Source of the DNA: Paragordius varius
Lineage: Eukaryota > Nematomorpha
Direction of reading: 5' to 3'
NCBI GenBank assembly: GCA_964247055.1
Contig: OZ176053.1
Span: forward strand, 11,036,001-11,100,000
Length of the DNA: 64,000 bases
The notes under the pieces were generated by a model. The model was not told the DNA's origin, ran no database searches, and saw only the letters and a program-made list of their open reading frames with translations. The position numbers were made by a program, and so were the translations under genes. Every line of letters starts with the position of its first letter. Position 1 is the stretch's first letter. Shown piece after piece: positions 27,192 through 39,147 of this stretch.

Positions 27192-29246
27192 TTTAAATAC
27201 TCACCAAAAAAATTTGACTGGCCAAATAAATATTTTTTTTTCGAGGGCCATGAACCTTATAATGGTAAAATTCCATAGCTATTTGACACATATGCACATA
27301 TAACTCTAAATGAGCACAATGAATTCGCGGATCACATGTAAATCCAGCTAAAAACTCGTTTTGCACCATTTAGTTTAAAAAATTAAAATATTTTGATAAC
27401 AATATTTATTTTATTAACCAGTAATTTTTGACAAATTTGGTTTTGTTTCATGACATGCCAATCTTAATACGTCGTCCATATGATCATTGATTGAGCGATT
27501 TCTGTATGTACTCTTAAAATAATTCATTTTTGAATATGCCGTCTCACACGTGTAATTTGAGGGAAAAACAGTTAGGATAATTTGAGCACATTTTTTATAT
27601 TTATTTAACATATCTTCCTAAAAACTCTACATACCTTTCTCTACAATTCTCCTTGAATATAGCCTTTAAATTGGAATCATTTTTAAAATATAAGAATTCC
27701 TCAATAATATGCGCCTGATCAAAACCAAAATGCTCAAGTTGCTTAATATTGGAATATCCATATGCCATGGATTTTAACGAGTTTTAAGCAATTTTTAATA
27801 TTTATAAATTATTGAAATCTGAATTTTATCCATTAGATAAAAATGTTAAATAATTGTCTATTATTAAATTAATCTCCGCCTTAAAATCCATATTTTCTGC
27901 ATAAATCGTTTTAAGTGTTAGAAAATATGTGACGGCGGTTGAATTCTCTGCCACGGATGTGGTTAAATATATCCACAACCGTTTCTTACTGAATTGAGTG
28001 TTTCATCTTTTACACGCCAAACCAAGTTTTCCTGATGAATAAAGCAATAAAAAGAATAAAATATTTTACAAATTATATTTGTTCAAAAGGGGAATAAATC
28101 ATTTGTTTATTCCAATCATAGAGGCACAGCCATCTGTGCAGATCGAAACCAATTTTTCATAGATATACCATTATTATCGAAAATAATTCAGGAAAATAAC
28201 TGACTTTCGTGGTATTATTTATTGGTAATTTTAAATATTCCTCGTTGATTATGTTGTCGTTACAAAATCTCACGAGAGGTGTTGAACAAATATCAGTGCT
28301 AGAATCAATAGCAATACTAAAATATTTGCAACTTTACGGAGCCAATAATATATTGTTAAAGATATATTGAGACATATCTTCAATGTTACAAGCACATGTT
28401 GATTGATTTGATCTTTATTATGGATTATCAAATAAAAAAGTGCAACCATTTATAAAACATTCTTTTATTATTTGGGACGGTTTCATATTATTCCTAAAAC
28501 ATAGCAAATTTAATACGAAGATGCAGCCTTTTCCTGCGAGAAAGCTATGGAAATAAAATATTTTTTTCTGCATTCCTTGTTTTTATATTTTTCATTTCTT
28601 CCCTCATAATTTTCTGGTTATAAGAATGATGGATAGTAAAATGTTTTCAATATTGTTTTATAATCCTTACATGTAAGGCAAGCATCAACTATTATTAAAA
28701 ACGACAAAGAATATTTCTTCCCATTCTTTTTTAAAGGAGCGATTTTCATCGGATAATTTACGTAGCATTAAATGTCATCCTTTTAATTTATATTTAAATA
28801 TTACGTAAATTTTTTCTAAAAAATAGGAGTATATGAATTATGCTATAAACAGGTCGAATGATGTTGATTTGAAAAATATTTTATGGGAATGAGTTATAAA
28901 AAATGATGCCGGATAGCAATGAAAAGAATATGTATATCCTAGTTTGGTGAAAGGCTTGCTTAAATAGAAAAAGGGATGCAAAAAAATTTCATAATAGAAA
29001 ACAAAATAAAATACAGAAACAGAAACGTGGCCCAAATTTTGAAACATTATAATGTGGGGATTTTCTACACTTAATATTGGGTAAAAAATAAAAATTATAT
29101 TAAGGAAAATAAATTATTATTAAAATAAGCGAAAATTCGTTGTGTATTTTAAAAATTCATTAATAAAAAATAATTTAAGTATCGATATGGTCATAGGGCA
29201 TTAAAGCACTCTTAGGGCCGCGCGGCCCGCGGTTTGAGTATTATTG
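27192..29246 (-). mobile_element. hAT DNA transposon with broken transposase, copy 2
   Basis: Same family and orientation as 11850-14034 over nearly its whole length. It starts with the TACTCACCAAAAAAATTTGA block, continues through the GTAAATCCAGCTAAAAACTC block, and ends with CGCGGCCCGCGGTTTGAGTA. The C-terminal transposase piece is at 27414-27611 (NYTCETAYSKM, DHMDDVLRLACHETKP). The ends are eroded (left TTTAAATACTCACC, right GAGTATTATTG), and I see no matching 8-bp flanks. It looks older than copy 1. Confidence 0.85.
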
Positions 29247-29937
29247 AAATAAAGTATGTGCAAACACAAAATTTTTTTTTTTGAATTTTGCGGATAACAT
29301 ATCACAAACATATTTCAATAATTGGTATAAAATAATTTTTTTCAAGTAAATTTGGTTGATTTTTATATGTTTGTGTTTGTTACCACTTGCATACGACACA
29401 CTCATTTTAGTCATTCGATTCAAATTGGGGTAGTTAGATACCCCAGGCCTGTTTAAAATCAAATACTTTAAAAAGTATGGAATTGATATTACTTATTTTA
29501 AGTTAAAACCGAAAGTTAAAAATTTCGTTAACCTGACATGTGTCAAATGGTAAAATTAAAAAATAATACAAAATAAACCGCGTTTTCTATTTCTATCTAT
29601 GTTAGACGTAATTTATTAAAAATTAGCTTTAGTTTTACCCTTACAATTAAATGAAGACGATTTGCAAAAATTTTGTAAAATAAAAATGGCCTCGAAGTAG
29701 TTTGAGATGGAACTTTTTTTTAAAACAAAATTTTATCAAGATATTTTGGCGTATTTATATAATTTTTATCAGGATAGAAGCATAAATTTAAATTGGGACT
29801 GTTTCCTTTAATAGTTTTTTAAAAAAATAAATTTATATTTAATCTGGGGTATTTAATATTCAAATCGAAGTGTTAATGATATATAAATGCAAATTATGAA
29901 ATTAATTTAATACATCTCAAATTTATTAAAATTTTAG
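29247..29937. other. AT-rich spacer
   Basis: No gene seen. The 73-codon minus frame at 29241-29462 overlaps the transposon end and has no recognisable domain. Confidence 0.3.
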
Positions 29938-30151
29938 ATTCTAACTAAAGGGTTTGTCCATGAATTTATATCAACGGGCATTGCGTGTATTGATAAAAGA
30001 TTAGCAGAATTGCGTCGTGATATTTTATCCGCATTTACGCACTCGCACCATAACACCAAACACATTTCTCTGTTCGTACATTTTAAAAATGACAACTGCG
30101 GTAAACTTAAAAAATTATATATAGTTACCATTAAATCCAAAGCCTTTTCTT
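29938..30151 (+). CDS. Possible coding exon overlapping the SmF start, unrecognised
   Basis: After an acceptor-like AATTTTAG the plus strand stays open for about 70 codons to a TAA at 30149-30151. The first ~50 codons look protein-like ([20 protein letters not shown], then [14 protein letters not shown]) and use more G+C than the surroundings. The same DNA contains the SmF start codon in another frame. It could be the last exon of an upstream gene, an alternative SmF 5' exon, or chance. I do not recognise the family. Confidence 0.25.
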
Positions 30152-30422
30152 AACGGATTGACAGGGAAAAAAGTTATTGTCAAACTTAAATGGGGAATGG
30201 AATATAAGGGCTATTTAGTTGCGCTAGATGGATATATGAATTTACAAGTATTTATAATTTATTAAATTTAGCTAGCTAACACTGAAGAATACATAGACAG
30301 TAATTTGAGCGGCAATTTGGGAGAAGTCCTTATTAGGTTTTTTGTGTATTTTATTTAGATGTAATAATGTAATGTACATTCGTGGAGTCGAAGATGAGGA
30401 AACTATGAACAATAATGTATGA
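30089..30422 (+). CDS. SNRPF: Small nuclear ribonucleoprotein F (SmF), 4 exons, complete
   Basis: Core Sm-ring protein of the spliceosomal snRNPs. Exons 30089-30100, 30125-30247, 30272-30336 and 30359-30422 give 87 residues; the human protein has 86. The product reads [20 protein letters not shown] at the start. Then come the Sm1 motif ([20 protein letters not shown]), [10 protein letters not shown], and the Sm2 motif ([15 protein letters not shown]) with an acidic tail. The three introns are 24, 24 and 22 nt, all GT-AG. The first two contain an in-frame stop and the third shifts frame, so all must be removed. Every exon matches the family, which makes the tiny introns hard to dismiss. A possible overlapping exon of another frame lies at 29938-30151. 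Confidence 0.93.
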
Positions 30423-31054
30423 TAATTTTAAATAAATTGTACAGTGTATCCCTTATATTTTATTTTATAGATAGGGATTGTACTTTATAATACATATTTT
30501 ATTCTAGAAGATGTTACCGTTATATATTAGTGTAAAATCTTAAATAATTTACTTTGTTTTACACTAATAGTGGAATAAACCGGTTAAGTTTAAAGAGTGC
30601 TTGATGATAATCGTTGCATTTATATAAATGAAATGCCTGCCAATCTGAAATTGCTTCAGCCACTATTTTAGCATCTTTGTTAATCAACGTTACATAGGAT
30701 AGATATAAAAAAATATATATCTGACAGCATTTGTTCGTTTTCTTTGTCAAATTGTCTATCCAGCGTTTTTTCTAAAACCCCTTTTTAAAATAACAGTTGA
30801 TTTCTAACAATGGCGAAAAAACTGGCTTAAATACACCTAAGTTTCAACAATCGACATTGTTCTATGCTCTAGCAAAAACATCATTCAAATTCTATCGATT
30901 CTGGGCTATTATTGATGTAAATTATTTCGTTATAACTTAGATTATAATTTTTTCAGCATAAATTATATTTAATTTTTAATATTCTTTAGCACATAATTTA
31001 TTTTAGAATGTATCATAAAATTAAGCTGGAATGCATATACTATAAAAATATATA
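30423..31054. other. Spacer downstream of SmF
   Basis: AT-rich. A 63-codon minus frame (30559-30750) with an adjacent open stretch in another frame (LEKTLDRQFDKENEQMLSDI) could be a decayed coding piece, but I cannot place it in a family or build a consistent model. Confidence 0.25.
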
Positions 31055-31634
31055 TACCATTTGCACTTCAAGAGTGTCCTTGAACACTTCAAGTTGGTCC
31101 TTGAACAGTTAAGTTGGTCCTTGAACACTTCAAGTTGGTCCTTTGACTTTTTTTGTTATGTTTTTAACCTTTATTAATCAAATCGTAAATAATTCATCTA
31201 TTTTATTGTTTTTAACCTATTTTCTATTTAACATAAATTTTAGATCCATATCAACTTTTAATCTTTAAGAAACCGTATATCATTATTTATTTCTTATAAT
31301 AATTTTGGATATTTATAATATTTTAACACGAAATAAAAATATATATAAGTTTTCTGGGTTATTGATTAAAATTTTTCATCAAAAACATTTAAAAGTCAAT
31401 AATTTTGTTCAATTGAAAAAAAATAGTTGGAAACAAAATTTAAATATTTTTTTATTTTTTAATGAATAAGTATATAATAAATATAAAAAAAAATAAATGC
31501 AAAAATTATGGTTAAATCAAAATTTATAAATTTTAAGGACCAACTTGAAGTGATCAAGGACCAACTTGAACTGTTCAAGGACCAACTTGAATTGTTCAAG
31601 GGTGTTCAAGGACACTATTGAAGTGCAAATGGTA
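31055..31634. mobile_element. Foldback element, 580 bp, 21-bp arm units, TA duplication
   Basis: The left end is TACCATTTGCACTTCAA and the right end is its reverse complement TTGAAGTGCAAATGGTA. TA flanks each side (31053-31054 and 31635-31636). Each arm is a short array of 21-bp units (CTTCAAGTTGGTCCTTGAACA type at 31078-31145, inverse at 31540-31615). The ~390-bp centre is AT-rich and non-coding. It is related by structure and terminal octamer, but not by unit sequence, to 40328-43174. Confidence 0.85.
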
Positions 31635-31724
31635 TATTTTAATTTTCCACTTTTATAGTAAAATCTTTATCGAAAAAAATATAATGCGTAATTTCCTCAA
31701 TTTTGTTATTTTAGAATGATTTGT

Positions 31725-31788
31725 TAAAAGGCAAATTTGAATTGTATGAGGGTGAATTTGAATTGTTTAAGGGTGAATTAGAAGTTTA
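31725..31788. repeat. Solo piece of a foldback arm array
   Basis: About three units of the form GAATTGTTTAAGGGTGAATTA, 21 bp long. They match the arm units of the decayed element at 3207-3470, not the adjacent element at 31055-31634. No partner arm was found nearby. Confidence 0.55.
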
Positions 31789-33069
31789 AGTGTTATGTAT
31801 TGATAATGTTGTATAGATTATAAAATATTTAGTTGTTGCTATAAATGTTATTGAAGAAACATTTTAGTTATGATGATTGATGCGAATTTTAAAATCTATA
31901 TGTTATCTATTGATTTAGTTTATGTAGAGCAAAATAAACGGTTAAAGAATATATCCTTTATAGAATAAGTTAAATGTCAAAAGTCATGAATCTTTTACAC
32001 ATTAAGTCCTATTGCCACCTCCCCTCGGTGTTGGCTGGGGCACGAAAATGCGCTAACGGCAAAGTCCAGTTTCTAATAATCTGTAAATCGTTAGTTAAAC
32101 ACAAGGGCAAGTGTTTGGTAAAAAATTGCCTCAGATTACGACGAAGTATAAATATTATGAGTATGATTTACTTTGTGTTACGAAAACTTCGAATCTGGAG
32201 TAACCTTTATGACAATAATTCCCTTTTTAAAATGTTAAAATAAATGACAGTATTTTAAGCGTAAGCTGAACGTTGTTCTAATATATATATATATATATAT
32301 ATAATTTGCAATGTCCCTCAAACTACAAAATATGGAAAGATAATCATAAGGAGTCCTTATCATCATGTTAATATTGGTTTATTAATTTAGATTAGGAGTG
32401 TTTAATACTAATGGCGCGGTAGCATTTTTTAAGAGAAATTCAGCGGCCTTTGTTAAATATGAAAATTCATTGTAAATAATAATTAACCCTTTATTGAACA
32501 CTTATTGATAAAGAATTGTCATTTTTTTGTGTAAATCGACTATAAAAAATATAGTTTTATTTTAGCAGTTTAATATAACTAAATTTATATAAATAAAATA
32601 TTTTTGCATAAAATTCTATTTTTATTTGGCATTTTCAATTTTTTCACGGGAAACCCTTGAATTATAAGGAAAATTTGGAGTTGTTTTTGTTTTTGCAACG
32701 ATTTGGATCCAGGGTTTTGGTTCAAAACTGTTTCGGATATTTTTTCGTTTCCGAGAAAAAATGTGGTCATGCTTCCGTCCTTATCTTATAGCGGGTTAAA
32801 TTTGAGTCAAGTTGGTAACTTATCAAGAACTTATATTTAATAAGATTTTAATCTAAAAATGGATAAAGGATATACAAGGGAAAATGCAAAACTAACGACA
32901 GCCAGCCAATTGTGGAGATCTTGGCTTGAATTTTTAGAGTAAGCTAAATAATTTGATGGTTGTAATAATAGGTGCATAAAAAATATATTTATTAAAACTC
33001 CAATGATTTAAATTTGAAAGTTTTTGCTATTTTTAGATGTTAAACATTCATTAAGTTTAAAATTGAATT
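31789..33069. other. Repeat-containing spacer
   Basis: Holds a ~125-bp interspersed repeat (listed separately), an (AT)n run at about 32279-32302, and otherwise AT-rich DNA with no gene. Frames at 31974-32243 (+) and 32585-32770 (-) are not convincing. Confidence 0.3.
32010..32136 (-). repeat. Interspersed repeat, ~125 bp, copy 1
   Basis: The reverse complement of this block matches 45497-45625, for example TGAGGCAATTTTTTAC at one end and GGTGGCAATAGGACTT at the other, with GCATTTTC and GCCAACA blocks between. It is more G+C-rich than its surroundings. It may be SINE-like or a fragment of a larger element; the two copies alone do not decide. Confidence 0.65.
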
Positions 33070-34258
33070 TAATTTTTGAAGCTCTTCGATGATTTTATGT
33101 CAAAAACAAAAACCATAAAAGTGTTTTTTCTGATGCTATCATATATAATTAAATTAATGGAAACATCTGGAGAGTTTCAGAAAGAATTATACATGTGTTT
33201 TATTGATTACAAACAAGCCTTCGATTCGATAAATTATGATTCCTTGTGGGAAACATTAATGTTAGTAGGGGTATCGTCCGACTTAATAAGATTGATTAGC
33301 TCTCTCTATGTAAAACAAAGAGCGATTATTAGAACATCAGCGGGGGACACAGACGAAATACCTATCTTGAAAGAAGTCCAAGGGTCTTTCTTATCCCCTT
33401 ATCTGTTCAATATGTGCACAGAAATGATAATGAGGAAGTTAGATGGTAAAAATATTGGAGTAAGAATAGGAGGGAAAACAATCAATAATTTAAGGTTTGC
33501 GGACGATACCACTCATAGCTGAAAGTGCAAATGATTTGAAGGAATTGATCGAAGAGATTTGAAAGGAAAGTTTGAGTTATGGTCTTATGCTTAACCCTAA
33601 CAAAACCAAAATACTATGCACTGAAGAAAAGCCTACAATTATTATGGAAGGAGTATAAATAGAAATGTTAAACAGTTAACGTTTTTGGGCGCAATAATTT
33701 CAGAGGATGGGTTTTCAACTCCTGACATCAGAAAGAGAATAGGATTGGATAGAGGATGACCAAATTAATAAAGATTTGGAAAAACAAAAGCGTAGGAGTT
33801 GAAACCAAAAAAAGATTACACCACTGTTTCGTTCTCCCGGTCACCACATATGGATGTGAGAGCTGGACTCTCAGAAAATAAGACAAAGAAAGGCTCATGG
33901 CTTTCGAAAGGAGCTGCTGGCCTAGGATGCTAGGATACATCTGGAAGGATAAAATTAAGAATGGAAATCTAACTACAGAAATAAATAAAACAAACATCCT
34001 GGAGATAATTCTAAAGAGAAGTTAACATATTTTGGTAATGTCATGCGATCGAATTCTCTAGAGAAAGATACAATGGGGAAGGTAGAAGGACAAAGGAAAC
34101 GAGACCGACCACCGATGAGGTGGTTGGATATGATAAAAAAGTGAGACTAAAATGACATTAAACGATCTCAATCTAGCGGTAAAAGATAGAAGAAAATGGA
34201 AAGAAATAGTGAAAACTATATCCAAAAAGTCGTTTACGACTTAGGAATAACCAACCAA
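33070..34258 (+). mobile_element. Non-LTR retrotransposon (LINE) fragment, reverse transcriptase and 3' part
   Basis: The frame 33076-33522 holds reverse transcriptase motifs: MCFIDYKQAFDSI (motif A), VQGSFLSPYLFNM (motif B) and NNLRFADD (motif C). Beyond that frame, coding-like stretches continue in shifted frames, for example VLPVTTYGCESWTL near 33820-33880, the usual tail region of RTE/CR1-like elements, then a terminal block ending near GGAATAACCAACCAACC. The 5' half with the endonuclease is absent (5' truncation) and the frame is broken in several places, so it is dead. It lies downstream of RagC on the opposite strand. Confidence 0.85.
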
Positions 34259-34638
34259 CCAAATTAAATATTTGTACTGGATATTAGTTGGGGGCATTTT
34301 TGTTAATGCATATTTTAATCAAAATTCATTATGATAATATATTGAGAACAGAATATGCAAACCACCTTATTATCTTAATTTGCATTTAAAACAAACAATA
34401 ATGTATTTTATACAAAAAGAATGCGAACAACACTAAATAAACATTAGTAATCAACTTTACATAACATTTATATAAGTAGAGAAAAAGTACTAATTTATTA
34501 ATAAAAATAAGTTTTATAGCAATTACACACACACTGCATATGATTATACAAACGCACGGATTTTAAAAAGGCAAAAATGCATTTTGAGCAAACAATAAAT
34601 AAAATAAATAAATGGTTATATTAAATTAAATAATCAAA
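34259..34638. other. Spacer between LINE fragment and RagC end
   Basis: AT-rich, no gene. Should contain the RagC 3' UTR on the minus strand. Confidence 0.4.
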
Positions 34639-37600
34639 CTATGAATCAGCAAGCAAAGAGTCCTCGCTCGGTGTTGTAGATAAGATAGTTGCTCGGAAAA
34701 TTTCTTTGATGGCATCCTTGAGGCATTGGAAATTATAATCAATAAGACCTAAACACAAAAAATGTATAGTATATAGGTGCATAAATTTAAACATTTTCCA
34801 TTTATCTCTGAAATAAATTTTTAACAACATTTGAAAATGTAACTCTTCTAAAAAATACATGGTTTAGTTACTATAATAAAAAGTTTAAATTTTTTTTATA
34901 ATCGCAATCCTGATAGAAGTATTTTATATCCCTTAAATAAATTAATTTAAGGATTAAAACCGTAGAAATTTTTTTATCCAAAATCATTACCATATCAAAT
35001 TCACCAGTAAATATTTACAGTAGTTTTTAAAATTAACATAAATGGTATTAATAAATTTAATATTATTGCCAAAAAAATTGTAACAATTAACAATTTATTA
35101 ATTTAGATCCTAAAAACAAAACCTCATCCCTACCTTGTTTTTTGAAGGCACCGTCACGCACAATGCACACAAGTGCAAGATACTTATTAATTTCACGCAA
35201 ATATAAAACGACCGATGTACTTAATTTTATGACTGCTTGCGATTGGGCATCAAATGGACAAGCAACGGTTGATTTAGATTTTTTCATGGATGGTAGTCTA
35301 GTAACAAAAAAGATTTGGGGTTAAAATCGAATCTTATTGATTAGGGTACTTTACAAGTTGTGATATAACAACAAATATATATTTCTGGTTTTCAATGACT
35401 ATAATTGCCAAAATATTATCTTAAGTAAAGAGACATATTATTGGCTCCGATTCGGTGCAGATAAAGAATGTGTATTTTTCCTCTTATTTAAATTTTCGCT
35501 AATGGAATAGAGTACAATAAATAAAAAATTAGTGATTTTTTACTCACATATTAAAATAAGCATATAAAAATACCAATAAAAGCATATAAAATTATAAAAA
35601 AAATATAAACCATAAACCAATATTTGTTATGTGGGTAATTAATATATGAAATCAAATTTTTTGTGAATAAACCCTTATTCTTTTATGTAGAAGGACCTTT
35701 GTGCCTTTTTTATGAATACAATTAAAACATTTAAAAAATATCCGTATAGATTTATAATAAATATTAAATATAATTAATCTTATGAATGCAACTGCTGAAA
35801 TTGGTCAATGAAATAAAATAAATTTTTTTTTAAATAAATATAAAAAATAAATATTAAACAATTTTGACAAATCTAAATACTTTGATAAAGTGTATATTTT
35901 ATAATCCTATAAACACATTAAAAAAATTGTTTTTAAGTTTTTTTTATGCCTTTTAGCCACAAATAGTTTTTTACACACGTAGAATTAAAAATATGACTGT
36001 TTTGTCAAAATTTTAAAAAAATTGATTTTTCCAAAAAAACTTATTCTATGTAATCAATCAAAGAACATCCAAAAATCAATAACTTCAACTAAACACCCCA
36101 CGAACTTACCCATATATGCATGATAAATCAACCAAAACATCAATCATATCGCAACACAATTCATAAGTTTGAATATCAACCGGATTACTATCGGTGGCAA
36201 TGTAAATCTTGCTAACTACATCGCATAAAAACGCTTTTTCGATACCAGATCCCTGTGACCATAAAAACAATTTTAATAATTTTCAAGAGGCATTAGTATT
36301 TATTTTAAACGGGCTGAATATAAATAGGGATAACATATATAACAAATTATTAAATTCTCTTAAACAGCGTTTATGTATGGCTTTATTTTTCAAAAAATCA
36401 AACATATGGGTTACCGTAATGAATATGTTGAGTAAATTTTCTAATGCTGGTAATTGTGGGATTAATTGTTGCACAACTTTGCTTATCGCCTCATAAATTG
36501 AGTAATCATATATACTTGTCATGTAAAACCTATATCATGATATATATAGTTGGTGAATATTTAAAAAAATTTTTATCAGGCAGGATTAAATATTATGATA
36601 TCTAAATTTAGATAGCGTGATCCAAAAAAGTATTATTATTTTTCTATTAATTTAAGAACGGGTATAAATTTATGAATTTTTAACCATAAATTTATTGGAA
36701 ACCAAAAATTAATAAAGGAGGGAGTTTTTGGTTATATATAAATATTTTTTTACTTGACATATATATCGTGCAAAGTTGCTTCATCCATCTCCTGTTTTAG
36801 GACTTGATAAATCTGTCGCTGAGCCTCTACCATAAATATAAAATTGTGATACTAAGTATGATTTTAAATCTAAAATATCATTTCAACAAAAGTATATAAT
36901 AAATATAAAACATTTTATGGAAATTATTTTCTTAGCTTTTATATTTATTATAAAGATGGCGTTTTCCGCCAAATATTTTGTAAGATTATAAAATATATAA
37001 TACCAATTTTTTGTTCATCGGATAAACCATCAATTTTGTGGATAAATAAATGATATTTCAACTTTGGGTTTATATGAAAAGATTTGACCATGGAAGCCAC
37101 AAACAGGGAAAGTGGGTTTGCATTGTCGTCCTAAGTATATAATAGAAATTAAATAAACAAAATATATTTAATATAAAATTTAAGCTTAAATTTTGTTTCA
37201 AATGATATCATTTTAATACTAGGTAAAAACAACCAAATTCTTGTAATTTAATCAGAAAATTTTATTACATCTGATTCCAATTTTTATTTAAAATAAGTTT
37301 AATAATTTCAAATTTTATATAAATAAATAACAAAAAATGTAAAAACAAAAAAAGCTTGTATTTATCTCATTAAAACTTTTATTGTCTGGAAAAAAGTTAA
37401 AGATCCGGTCCAATCTCTCTATTTTAGTTATAAAAAATGAAAATTTTATCTTAAAATAAAAAAACTTGTGCATCCATAACAAAAATAACAGCATCACACG
37501 TTAAAAACAAATTTTCAGTTTCCTTGCTTTCAAACATATTTTGAATATTGTGTCCAGGATAATCCCATAACTGAAACTGTAACATAGGACTATTTTGATA

Positions 37601-38040
37601 ATCTATGAATTAACTTTTAAAAAACCATTCTTAGTTATAACTTTGGTGCTTTCAAGAAAAAATGTTTCATTTGGTGTCATTTTATGAAACACAACATTTT
37701 GAATGGATGATTTGCCACTTCTAAAGATTTGTTAGATATATATGCAAACTAACCTGGGTAACCCCATAAGTAAGAGTTTTGGCGTAAATGGCAAATATTG
37801 CAAATTATCATATTCATCTTCTTCTTTATCCTTTTCATTTGAATCTGTGGAACATACTCCATCATCTGTTCGGTAAGATGTGCTAAATATTTGATCCGGT
37901 GGAGAGGTTGTAGTTATATTTTCTTCTGATGGATTGTCATAAAAAAACTTTTTGTTAAAATATACAATAAATACCATTATTGTGAGTGGTGAGTAGTGGT
38001 GTGTTGGATAAAACAACCCATTATTATTTTGCTGAACCAA
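34639..38040 (-). CDS. RRAGC: Ras-related GTP-binding protein C/D, 9 exons, complete
   Basis: Rag GTPase that pairs with RagA/B and signals amino-acid supply to mTORC1 at the lysosome. Exons in transcript order: 37754-38040, 37626-37720, 37466-37602, 37004-37130, 36754-36826, 36415-36529, 36110-36252, 35134-35297, 34639-34748. They total 416 codons plus stop (human 399-400). Key parts: P-loop [20 protein letters not shown], switch region [31 protein letters not shown] (HKxD base motif), [66 protein letters not shown] and [18 protein letters not shown]. The N-terminal extension is acidic ([14 protein letters not shown]). The start is uncertain: ATG at 38040 or at 37977; a further 27-nt intron in this region is possible. 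Introns of 23 nt (37603-37625) and 33 nt (37721-37753) are present. Head-to-head with UBR7. C and D paralogues cannot be told apart. Confidence 0.95.
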
Positions 38041-38107
38041 ATCATACTAAATTACGAATGTAAACTCTTACGATGCAGAGTAACATATGAAATAATAATT
38101 CGCGGCA
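38041..38107. promoter_or_regulatory. Divergent promoter between RagC/D and UBR7
   Basis: Only 67 bp separate the two start codons, or 130 bp if RagC starts at 37977. Both transcripts must start from this gap or within it. No TATA-like element stands out above the AT-rich background. Confidence 0.5.
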
Positions 38108-39105
38108 ATGTCAAATTCAACAGATATATTCGAAAATTCGCCTCAGCCAAAAGAACCAATCTTGACTGCTTTAGACATTTTAAATGATGAAAGAGAGTTA
38201 GAAGAAGAAGCTAGTGCGCTTTTTGGAAATTTTGAAAATAACATATGTACCTATGAAAAAGTTTCTAAATTTCTTTATTAAAGGGTTATATGAACCGTCA
38301 ACCATTATACTCTTGCCTCACTTGTCGAGAAAACGAAGGCGAAACAGCAGGTATTTGCTTAGCCTGCTCATTAAATTGTCACGAAAATCACAACCTTGTT
38401 GAACTATATACCAAAAGGTTTTTACATTTTAGAAAAGTAATAAAATTTATTTTTATTATGGTTTTAAGTAAAATATGTAAAAACAAATATTTCCGGATTA
38501 ATTGTATAAATAATTAAAATTTAGAAATTTCAAATGCGATTGTGGCAATAGCAAATTTAAAGATAAATGTCTCTTATGCCCAGACAAAGATGAAATTAAT
38601 AGTGATAATATTTACAATCATAATTTTGAAGGCGTTTATTGCACATGTAACAGACCGTATCCAGATGATGAAAATGAAGTTTGAATTTTTTAATGTATAT
38701 TTAAGATTTTATGATATAATAGTGTATTTTTTAATAAATGTTTTTGTTGTTTTTATAATTATTACCACATCCACTCAAATTTTCGTTTTCTATGCTTAAA
38801 AATTTTTTAATTGTATCTCAGTAACAATAGAATATTTTCAGAAAAAATAACCTAGACACTCACATTTTTTCATTTATATTTAAATTTAGATCATGTTAGT
38901 CAAGCCTAAGCCGTATCATAACATTTAAACTATTTTTTTATTATTTAAAAATACAAAGCAAATCGTGGCTATTTATAATAATTCGAAATAAGAAATTTTG
39001 ATAAAAAACCGTCAAATAGCGGAACCATTTTTTATCTCTGTATATTAAAAATTTACTTTATATATAAAAATTAATTTCATCAATATTATTACTATTCATG
39101 ATTTG

Positions 39106-39147
<42 letters not shown>

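Noticed and set aside
30559-30750. Minus-strand 63-codon frame that looks partly protein-like
   Set aside because: No consistent exon model or family; kept only as a note in the spacer entry.
35142-35324. Plus-strand frame over a RagC exon
   Set aside because: Shadow of the minus-strand RagC exon 35134-35297.
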